Below are positions 57,186-64,000 of a stretch of 64,000 nt of DNA, piece by piece. Origin of the DNA: JAWKHR01 sp041394725. Lineage in GTDB: Bacteria > Acidobacteriota > Vicinamibacteria > Vicinamibacterales > SCN-69-37. The stretch is taken from positions 62,001-126,000 of the forward strand of contig JAWKHR010000012.1 of NCBI GenBank assembly GCA_041394725.1, written 5' to 3'. Both the position numbers and the translations under genes were made by a program. The notes under the pieces were generated by a model that searched no databases, was not told the DNA's origin, and worked only from the letters and a program-made list of their open reading frames with translations. Position 1 is the stretch's first letter. Every line of letters begins with the position of its first letter.

Positions 57186-60131
57186 ATGAGCAGGAAAGGA
57201 CTGGCACGGCTGGCAATGGCGCTGCTGTGCCTGGCGGTCGCCGCGACGACCGCGTCGGCGCAGGTCTTCACGGGGCGCATCGACGTCACCGCGAAGGACG
57301 GCACCGGCGCGGTGCTGCCGGGCGTCACCGTCGAACTGAGCGGCGTGCAGGCCACCTCGTCGGTGACCGACACGCGGGGTGAGGCGCACTTCCTCAACCT
57401 CGCGCCCGGTCGCTACACCGTGGAGGCACGCCTGAGCGGGTTCAACACCTACCGCAACGAGAACGTGCCCGTGAACGCGGGTTCGGTGATTCCGCTCGAA
57501 GTCACCCTCACCGTCAGCGGCGTGTCCGAGTCGGTCACCGTCGCGGCCGAGACGCCCGTGATCGAGGCGAAGCGGCCGGCGGTGGCGACCAACGTGTCGC
57601 TCGACGAGCTGCAGCGCATCCCGACGTCCCGCGACCCGTGGGTCGTGCTGCAGACCGTGCCCGGCGTGATCGTGGACCGGGTCAACGTCGGCGGCGCCGA
57701 GTCCGGCCAGCAGTCGAACTACAAGGCCAAGGGCGCCGGCGTCAACCAGAACACGTGGAACATGGACGGCGTCGCGATCACGGACATGGCGGCGCTCGGC
57801 TCGTCGCCGACCTACTACGACTTCGACATGTTCCAGGAGATGCGCGTCACCACCGGCGGCGCCGACGTGACGAGTGCCACGCCGGGCGTGCAGCTCGACT
57901 TCGTGCTGCGCAGCGGCACGAACAACTGGCGCGGGTCGGGCCGCTACTACTTCGAGAACAAGGACCTGCAGTCCGACAACCTCGACCCGACGCTGGCCGG
58001 CCAGATCACCAGCTACAACCGCGTGAACAAGTACTTCGACACGGGCGCCGAGGGCGGCGGGCCGATCCTCAAGGACAAGCTGTTCGTCTGGGGCGCGTAC
58101 GGGCGCACCGAGCCGCGGCTCGAGATCTACAGCTACACGGGCCCGTCGGGCGCGACGTTCATCAACCAGACGCCCGACTGCAAGCCGCTCGGCACCTCGT
58201 CCACGGTCGGCCCGAACGTGTTCGCGATCAGCGCGCGCGACTGCACGAAGCTCGTCAACTACTCGGGCAAGGCCACGGCCGAGATCAGCAACTCGACCCG
58301 GGCGTCGTTCACCTACTTCCGCGGCAACAAGCAGAAGTTCGGCCGCAGCGCCAGCGCGACCCGGCCGGCCGAGACGACGTGGAACCAGGACGGCCCGACC
58401 GAGATGTTCAAGGGCGAGATCAACCACACGTTCGGCAACTCGCTGTTCGCGACCGCGCGCTACGCCCACATCAACTCGGGCTTCTCGTTCGAGCCGCAGG
58501 GCGGCCTCGACACGACGGTGTACCGGGACGACAACCGGGTGTACCACGGCACGTACTACGAGTACACCACCGACCGCCCGCAGGACACGCTGGCGTTCGA
58601 GGCCAACTACTTCAAGGGCAACCACGAGCTGAAGGCCGGCCTCGGCTGGCGGCGGTCGCTGGTCGACTCGTCCGTCGTCTGGCCCGGCGGCATCTACAGC
58701 TTCCACCGCAACTACCCGAACATCGAGGCGACCATCGTCCGCGACTGGGCGTCGTCCGGTGAGGGCCTGTACTGGAACGGCTACGTCGGCGACACCTACA
58801 CGCGCGATCGCCTGACGATCAACGCCGGCCTCCGGTGGGATCGGTCCGCGGCCTCGATCCGCGAGACGTCCGTCCCGGCCAACCCGCTCTCCGACCTGCT
58901 GCCCGCCATCACGGCGCCGGCGGTCAAGAACGCGGTGGTCTGGAACACCATCACGCCGCGCATCGGCGTCGCCTACGCGCTCGGCGCCGAACGCAAGACG
59001 CTCGTGCGCGCCAGCTACTCGATGTTCGCGGCCCAGCTCGACTCGAACTTCGCGGCCACCGTCGCGTCCGCCATCCCGTACTACTCCTACGTGTACTGGG
59101 CCGGCACCGACACGAACGGCAACAACCGCCTCGATCCGAGCGAGTTCACCACGTTCCAGGGCACCTACGGCTTCGACCCGGAGAACCCCCTGGGCGGCAA
59201 CCCCGACAAGATCGGCAAGTACAAGACGCCGAAGACGCACGAGGTGCTCCTCGGCGCCGAGCACGAGCTGATGCCGAACTTCGGGGTGACCGGCACGTTC
59301 ACGTGGCGGAAGTACACCGACTTCAACTGGCTGCACTTCCGCGGCGTCACCGGCGCCGACTACACGCAGGCCGGCACGGTCTCCGGGAACGACCCGGTGA
59401 TCGGCAGCTACAACGTGCCCTACTACGCCGTGAACCCCGACGCCGTCCCGGCCGACTTCGGCCGGGTGTTCGAGGCGCGCGACGGCTACACGCAGCGATA
59501 CCTCGGCTTCGAGGTGGCGGCCACCAAGCGCATGTCCAACAACTGGATGATGCGCATGGCGTGGTCGAGCGGCGCGAACCGGGAATACTTCTCCGGTCCG
59601 GAGGCGCAGGCCGATCCGACGCCGTCGCCGCCCGGGACGTCGCAGTTCACCCTGCTCTCGCCGAACAAGGACGGCGGCCTCGTGCTCGAGCAGACCGCCG
59701 GCAGCGGCAAGAGCAGCATCTACCTGGCGTCGCCGAAGTACCAGTACATCCTGACGGGGGCGTACCAGGCGCCGTGGGGCATCAACCTCGGCCTGAACTA
59801 CCTGTTCCGGCAGGGATTCGCCTCGCCCTACTACATGTCGAGCGTGCCCGGCTCCGCCGACGACATCTCCGGCACCGACAAGACCGTGCTGCTGGTGTCC
59901 GACGTGGACCAGAACCGGCTGCCGAACGTGCACTCGTTCGACGCCCGGGTCAGCAAGAACCTGAAGTACGACCGGTTCAGCCTGGACCTCGACCTCGACA
60001 TGTTCAACCTGTTCAACGCGTCGACCACGCTCGGACGGCAGTTCGACTCGGGGGCAGGCAACTTCAACCAGATCCTCGAGATCGAGAACCCGCGGATCAT
60101 CCGTCTCGGTGTCCGCGTCTCGTTCAACTGA
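57186..60131 (+). CDS. TonB-dependent receptor, Oar-like, with carboxypeptidase-regulatory domain
   Basis: 981 residues from ATG at 57186, with GGAGG at 7 nt; the longer frame start is rejected. Signal peptide LALLCLAVAATTASAQ-like (about 1-25). Residues 27-110 form a carboxypeptidase-regulatory-like beta-sandwich (VFTGRIDVTAKDGTGAVLPGVTVELSG, LAPGRYTVEARLSGF). A plug domain (about 125-230; QVTTGGADVTSATPGVQLDF-type motif, EMRVTTGGAD) and a 22-strand barrel ending in RLGVRVSFN with terminal aromatic context follow. Such acidobacterial receptors import large substrates; the ligand is unknown. It is followed by a strong terminator. Confidence 0.9.
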   Translation: MSRKGLARLAMALLCLAVAATTASAQVFTGRIDVTAKDGTGAVLPGVTVELSGVQATSSVTDTRGEAHFLNLAPGRYTVEARLSGFNTYRNENVPVNAGSVIPLEVTLTVSGVSESVTVAAETPVIEAKRPAVATNVSLDELQRIPTSRDPWVVLQTVPGVIVDRVNVGGAESGQQSNYKAKGAGVNQNTWNMDGVAITDMAALGSSPTYYDFDMFQEMRVTTGGADVTSATPGVQLDFVLRSGTNNWRGSGRYYFENKDLQSDNLDPTLAGQITSYNRVNKYFDTGAEGGGPILKDKLFVWGAYGRTEPRLEIYSYTGPSGATFINQTPDCKPLGTSSTVGPNVFAISARDCTKLVNYSGKATAEISNSTRASFTYFRGNKQKFGRSASATRPAETTWNQDGPTEMFKGEINHTFGNSLFATARYAHINSGFSFEPQGGLDTTVYRDDNRVYHGTYYEYTTDRPQDTLAFEANYFKGNHELKAGLGWRRSLVDSSVVWPGGIYSFHRNYPNIEATIVRDWASSGEGLYWNGYVGDTYTRDRLTINAGLRWDRSAASIRETSVPANPLSDLLPAITAPAVKNAVVWNTITPRIGVAYALGAERKTLVRASYSMFAAQLDSNFAATVASAIPYYSYVYWAGTDTNGNNRLDPSEFTTFQGTYGFDPENPLGGNPDKIGKYKTPKTHEVLLGAEHELMPNFGVTGTFTWRKYTDFNWLHFRGVTGADYTQAGTVSGNDPVIGSYNVPYYAVNPDAVPADFGRVFEARDGYTQRYLGFEVAATKRMSNNWMMRMAWSSGANREYFSGPEAQADPTPSPPGTSQFTLLSPNKDGGLVLEQTAGSGKSSIYLASPKYQYILTGAYQAPWGINLGLNYLFRQGFASPYYMSSVPGSADDISGTDKTVLLVSDVDQNRLPNVHSFDARVSKNLKYDRFSLDLDLDMFNLFNASTTLGRQFDSGAGNFNQILEIENPRIIRLGVRVSFN

Positions 60132-60161
60132 GGACGAGGACGAAGTCCGGTACGTGAAGAG

Positions 60162-60191
60162 GGGGCGCCTCCGGGCGCCCCCTTTTTTTTG
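60162..60191 (+). terminator. Rho-independent terminator of the TonB receptor gene
   Basis: A 9-bp perfect GC stem (GGGGGCGCC at 60162-60170 and its complement at 60175-60183), TCCG loop, then eight T (60184-60191). It lies 30 bp past the stop and 4 bp before the convergent VWFA gene ends, so it may also hold back read-through in the other direction through the A-run. Confidence 0.95.
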
Positions 60192-60194
60192 TCG

Positions 60195-62843
60195 CTATCG
60201 CCCCTTGAGCGCGTCGAGCCGGGCCTTGATCTCTCCCGAGTCCGGCAGCGCCGCCAGGCCGGCTTCGAGCGCCTGGATCGCGAGCGCCGGACGGCCGAGG
60301 CGCACGTAGGCGTCGGCGAGCGCGAGGTGCGCGGGCAGCAGCGTCGGGTCCAGCATCGCCGCGCCGCGGAACGCCGAGACGGCGCCCACCTCGTCGCCGG
60401 TGCCGACCCGGCACCAGCCCAGCAGGAAGGCGACGTCCGCGTCGGGCGGCGTTTCCGCGTCGTAGACGGACGTCAGGCTGGCCGCCGCGGCGGCGTAGTC
60501 GCGTGCGTCCATGGCGCCCAGCGCGCGCAGGCGGGCGGCCGAGCGGTCCGTCTCCGGGCGGGCGCCGAGCAGGTCGGCCGCCGCCTGCCAGCGTCCGGCC
60601 GCCGCTTCTCCGGCCGCGCGCCGGACGGCGGCGTCGGCGACGCGCGAGAGCGCCGCCACCAGGCGCTTCGTCACCAGCCCGTCGAGCGCGTCGCGCGGCT
60701 CCAGCCCGGCCACGGTGGGCACGGGCCGGGCGGCCGCCGCGTTCCCCGTCGCCGGTCCCGTGACGGCGGCCGGCTCCGGTTCCGGTGGCGCGCCCACGCG
60801 CACCTCGACCGGCCGCCTGACGTCGGCGACGATGGCGCCGGCGGCCTGCACGACGGCATGGGCCACGTAGTCGCCCGCGGCGAGGCCCTCGAGCGGCACG
60901 ACGAACGTGACGTCGCGCGCCGCCGCGCCCGATCCGCTCGGCTGGACGTCACCCAGCCGCGCGGCGACCGTCAGCCGCCGCGACGGCGCGCCGGCCGCCG
61001 CGCCGGCGGGATCGACGATCTCGAGGGTGGCGTCCATCCCGTCGAGCAGCGCCGGCTCGCGCGCGTAGACGCGAATCGCGCCCTGCAGCGACCCCGCCGT
61101 GTAGCCCACCGCGCGCACCGGCAGCGAGGGCCCGGGGCGGCCGAGGACGAGGTCGCTCGCGGCCACCCGCGGCGCGTCCAGCGCGCGCACCACGAACCGG
61201 CGGTCGGCGCTGCCGACCAGCCCGCCCGGCTCGCGGACGACGCAGCGCATGAGGTAGGTGCCGGCCGGCAGGTCGAACCGCACCTGCCACGTGCCGAGGC
61301 CGGTGGCGCGGCCGTCCGTCGCGCGGTCCGGCAGCGACAGCCGGCCCGAACCACTCTGCACGACCTGACCGGTCATCGCGTTCCGGACCGCGAAGACGAC
61401 GTCGGCCGCGTCGCCGGGTTCCCGCGCGAGCGGCAGCTCGGTCTCGAGGCTCACGGCGATGCTCTCGACCCCGGCGCGGTCGCCCCGCGCCTCGTAGGTC
61501 GTGTAGGCGAGCCGCAGGCCCTGCTGGCTGAACGGCGCGGCGAGCGCCGTGTCGATCGCCCGCCGCCGATCGGCCGGCGTCGGCGCGTCGCCCACCGCGT
61601 AGCCCGTGCGCATGCTCACGCGCACGCCGGGCCGGGTGACCTCGACGCGCACGTGCCGGTAGGCGTCACGGTTGGCGATCGCGCCGGCGGGCGGGGCGAA
61701 GCCGACCAGGTAGTAGTCCACCTCCGCGTCGCCCAGCGCGTCGAGCGCCTCGAGCAGGTGCGTCGAGGCGTCGAGCAGCAGGCGACCGCTCGTCTCGGCC
61801 GCGAGGCCGCCCAGGGGCTCGAGCCGGCTCGCGATCTCCGCGCCCGTGTCGCCGCCGGCCGGCAGCGCGCCCGTGACGGAGAGCCGACGGTTCAGGTCGA
61901 ACGCGTAGACCACCGAGTACGTCTCGGCGGCCGTGCGCGCGACCTCGGTGAGCTCGCGCGAGACGTGGTCGCCGTGGAAGCCCTCGGAGAACAGCACGAC
62001 GGTCTTGCGCCCGTCGATGCCGCGGAACGTGCCCAGCACGTCGGTGAGATAGCCGAGGAAGCGGCGCGCCGAGCCGTCGGCCATCGCGACCACCTGCTGC
62101 GCCGTGTCGCGCACGAGCTGGCGCATCGTGCCCGCGCCGGGCGAGACCCGGCCGACGGGCACGTCGGGGATGACGCCGGTCCGGTCGAGCGTGCCGTCCG
62201 ACATCCGGAGGAACCGGCTGATGACCGCCTCGTTGCCGCGCAGCACCTCGTAGGCCTCGTGCACGGTCATGTCCACCGGGCCCGGCGTGAGCGTCCTCTG
62301 CAGGTCGCCGCGGACGTGCACGAGCGCGCCGACGGCGGCGCGGAGGTCGTTCGTGAAGCCGAGCGCCGGTCCCGGCGCCGGCAGGCCGTAGATCGCCACG
62401 CGGTCCTGCGGCCGCAGGCGTTCGCGCAGGAACGTCTCGGCCGCCTGCCGCACCCGCGTCTCGGCGCCCGCCGTGATGTGCTCCTGGTCGAAGACGAGGA
62501 CGTAGAGCTGCCCCCGCGGCGCGCCCTGGTTCGTCGACACGACGCCGGCAATCGTCCGCTCGGCGGCCTCGGCGTACGTCCCGCCGTTCTCGGCGATGCG
62601 CTGGAAGAGGATCACGGGCCGCGCCTCGCCGTCCTCGGTGACGCGCACCTCGTCGGGCCGGATGTCGGGCACCGGCCGCCCCGACGCGTCGAGGAAGCGG
62701 ACGTCGAGCCTGACGAGATCGACGCCGCTGCGGAAGACGGGCGGCGGCGCGTCGGCCGGCGTCTGGGCGGACGCCGGGTGCGGGAGCGTGATCGCGCCGA
62801 CGAACAGGGCGATGAACGGCAGCCGGACGTGCATGACTTTCAC
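60195..62843 (-). CDS. VWFA-related protein with C-terminal TPR region
   Basis: 882 residues with a signal peptide (FIALFVGAITLPHPASAQ). N-terminal VDLVRLDVRFLDASGRPVPDIRPDEVRVTEDGEARPVILF motif, then a VWA-like core (LYVLVFDQEHI, GRKTVVLFSEGFHG, YYLVGFAPPAGA) of about 350 residues, a beta-rich middle part with bacterial-Ig-like features (about 400-660), and a C-terminal TPR-like helical region (about 720-882: AAADLLGARPETDRSAARLRALGAM, DVAFLLGWCRVGTGDEVGAVSAF, LALADAYVRLGRPALAIQALEAGL). Probably a secreted or membrane-anchored scaffold. ATG at 62843 or 62834. Confidence 0.85.
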   Translation of the reverse strand: MKVMHVRLPFIALFVGAITLPHPASAQTPADAPPPVFRSGVDLVRLDVRFLDASGRPVPDIRPDEVRVTEDGEARPVILFQRIAENGGTYAEAAERTIAGVVSTNQGAPRGQLYVLVFDQEHITAGAETRVRQAAETFLRERLRPQDRVAIYGLPAPGPALGFTNDLRAAVGALVHVRGDLQRTLTPGPVDMTVHEAYEVLRGNEAVISRFLRMSDGTLDRTGVIPDVPVGRVSPGAGTMRQLVRDTAQQVVAMADGSARRFLGYLTDVLGTFRGIDGRKTVVLFSEGFHGDHVSRELTEVARTAAETYSVVYAFDLNRRLSVTGALPAGGDTGAEIASRLEPLGGLAAETSGRLLLDASTHLLEALDALGDAEVDYYLVGFAPPAGAIANRDAYRHVRVEVTRPGVRVSMRTGYAVGDAPTPADRRRAIDTALAAPFSQQGLRLAYTTYEARGDRAGVESIAVSLETELPLAREPGDAADVVFAVRNAMTGQVVQSGSGRLSLPDRATDGRATGLGTWQVRFDLPAGTYLMRCVVREPGGLVGSADRRFVVRALDAPRVAASDLVLGRPGPSLPVRAVGYTAGSLQGAIRVYAREPALLDGMDATLEIVDPAGAAAGAPSRRLTVAARLGDVQPSGSGAAARDVTFVVPLEGLAAGDYVAHAVVQAAGAIVADVRRPVEVRVGAPPEPEPAAVTGPATGNAAAARPVPTVAGLEPRDALDGLVTKRLVAALSRVADAAVRRAAGEAAAGRWQAAADLLGARPETDRSAARLRALGAMDARDYAAAAASLTSVYDAETPPDADVAFLLGWCRVGTGDEVGAVSAFRGAAMLDPTLLPAHLALADAYVRLGRPALAIQALEAGLAALPDSGEIKARLDALKGR

Positions 62844-62890
62844 CTGTGTGTCGTGAGGTGCGCCTACGCTATCACGTCATCGTGACGCGC

Positions 62891-62979
62891 GCCCGAGCGG
62901 CCGTGCCGACGCGTTGCCGCCCCAGCGGCCATGCCGGCGCGGCCGCCGCCCGAGCGGCCAGGCCGGCGCCGCCGCCGCA
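62891..62979. repeat. Three tandem copies of a 30-bp GC-rich unit
   Basis: Units begin near 62891, 62921 and 62951, each with CGAGCGGCC or CAGCGGCC followed by a TGCCGG-like stretch. They fill the gap between the VWFA-TPR start and the stop of the next gene. The unit is 30 bp, but no start codon and no coding support is seen. Confidence 0.5.
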
Positions 62980-64000
62980 TCAGCGCCCGCCGAACCGGGC
63001 GCGCGCCGCATCGCGGACCGCGGCGGCGCGCGCGGGCTGGCCGAACATGTCCCAGAGCTCGGCCGCGCGCGCGTAGGCGGCGGGCGACGGCGTGACCTGC
63101 AGCATCTGGTCGATCGTTCCGGCCACCTGATCCGGCCGGTTCGTGGCCGCGTACACCATCGTCAGGCCGGTGCGCGCGCGCAGGTTGGTCGGGTAGAGCG
63201 CGAGTTCCTCGCGGAAGTAGCGCTCCGCCTCGTCGTACCGTTCGAGGCGCGCGAGCGTGTCGCCGAGGTAGTACCGCAGGTCGGTCGTCTGGATCGTCCG
63301 CCGCGACCAGGCGTCGTAGGCGGCCTGGAGCTTCGGCAGCGCGTCCGCATAGCGGCCCGCCGTGTAGGCCTCGAGCCCGTCGACGTAGGCCGGCAGTGGC
63401 AGTCCGGGGTCGGCCTGGGCGGCGAGCGCGGCCTGGCGCTTCGCCTCGGCGAAGTTGCGCCGCGTGACCGCGATCGTCGCGAGCATCTCGTGCGCGTTGG
63501 CCGGCGCCTTCCCGACGGCGAGCAGCGCGTGCTGCCGCGCCTCGTCGAGCCGGCCCAGCCGGATGAGCGTCGCGGCGGCGCCCAGCAGGCCGCTCGGTTC
63601 GTCGGGCTTCTGGCGCACCACCTCGCGGTACGCCGCGTAGGCGGCCTCGTCACGCCCGAGCCGCGTGAGCACGCCGGCGTACTGCACCCAGACGTCGGTC
63701 ATCTCGGGCTGATCGTCGAGCAGGGCCTTGAAGGCGTCTGCGGCCTCGGCGAAGCGCCGCGCCTCGAGCCGTTCGATCGCGGCGCGGTAGCGCGCGAGCA
63801 CCGGCGCCATGTCCTTCGGGTCGGGCAGCGTCTCGCCTCCGGTCGCCGCCGGCGTCGAGACCGCGCCGACGTAGCCGAGCGCCGCGAGCCGTTGCCGGTC
63901 CTCGTCGGAGACGGCCGACGGCGCGTCGAGGTCGCGACCGGCCACGAGCGCGTCGAGCGCACCGCGCATCGCGGTCACGGCCGACTGGCGCTCGGGCGCG
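62980..64000 (-). CDS. TPR-containing protein, probably C-terminal part of a sulfatase-type protein (partial)
   Basis: The frame is open from the right window edge to the stop at 62980, 340 codons (339 residues). The motif RQRLAALGYVG followed by PDPKDM and a run of TPR helices (ARYRAAIERLEARRFAEAADAFKALLDDQP, then repeats through EELALYPTNLRARTGLTMVYAAT) is what closes many acidobacterial sulfatase-TPR proteins; the upstream part would carry the catalytic domain. The catalytic region is outside the window, so the identity is inferred. About seven TPR units can be counted. Confidence 0.65.
   Translation of the reverse strand, partial: APERQSAVTAMRGALDALVAGRDLDAPSAVSDEDRQRLAALGYVGAVSTPAATGGETLPDPKDMAPVLARYRAAIERLEARRFAEAADAFKALLDDQPEMTDVWVQYAGVLTRLGRDEAAYAAYREVVRQKPDEPSGLLGAAATLIRLGRLDEARQHALLAVGKAPANAHEMLATIAVTRRNFAEAKRQAALAAQADPGLPLPAYVDGLEAYTAGRYADALPKLQAAYDAWSRRTIQTTDLRYYLGDTLARLERYDEAERYFREELALYPTNLRARTGLTMVYAATNRPDQVAGTIDQMLQVTPSPAAYARAAELWDMFGQPARAAAVRDAARARFGGR

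Overview
This 64 kb window (roughly 70% G+C) most resembles a chromosome segment of an Acidobacteriota bacterium, probably class Vicinamibacteria. The inference rests on gene content: four large ADOP/MacB-type permeases (three fused operonically to PadR regulators), two VWFA-related acidobacterial proteins, an Oar-like TonB-dependent receptor with a carboxypeptidase-regulatory N-terminus, and two sortilin-like BNR/Asp-box proteins. There is no rRNA, CRISPR, prophage or plasmid backbone. One tRNA (Glu-UUC) is present. A few loci carry clustered frameshifts.

Layout. 0-9 kb: edge of a Ser/Thr kinase, a BNR-repeat exported protein, FtsB-like divisome protein divergent from cutA, a DedA-like membrane protein coupled to a cystathionine gamma-synthase, and a PP2C/SpoIIE phosphatase co-transcribed with a RNase III that carries an extra N-terminal domain. 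9-15 kb: hutH-hutU and an ATPase overlapping hutU, divergent from purA. 15-24 kb: second BNR protein, bacilliredoxin, HAD hydrolase, EamA transporter, a palindromic mobile repeat, an outer-membrane porin with a Pho-box-like promoter, and an exported amidase. 23.4-24.6 kb: a compact two-gene winged-helix/nucleotidyltransferase module with two tandem palindromic operators, next to tRNA-Glu. This is the best candidate for an uncharacterised regulated (toxin-antitoxin-like) unit.

25-44 kb: accessory region with four ADOP permeases, three PadR regulators, a YfiT/DinB-type thiol transferase, a zinc metalloprotease, a broken S41 peptidase and a PhzF-like protein. Each PadR-ADOP operon has a block of short tandem repeats about 60 bp upstream of the PadR start. 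Other intergenic spaces hold palindromic repeats. 44-48 kb: a DUF1684 lipoprotein, a frameshifted GT39-like membrane glycosyltransferase, a radical SAM protein and a frameshifted GT2 glycosyltransferase.

48-55 kb: a beta-oxidation operon in the order fadN-like, two alpha/beta hydrolases, thiolase, acyl-CoA dehydrogenase, resembling Bacillus fadNAE with two hydrolases inserted. A second copy of the palindromic mobile repeat sits between the thiolase and the dehydrogenase. 55-64 kb: a CsoR-family repressor, a VWFA protein divergent from a TonB receptor around a perfect 24-bp palindrome, a second VWFA-TPR protein, and the C-terminal end of a TPR (probably sulfatase-type) protein.

Several regulator genes (wHTH, two PadR) and possibly purA have a -10 hexamer ending only 8-9 nt before the ATG, suggesting leaderless transcripts. 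All functions are read from sequence motifs and family knowledge; no database search was run.
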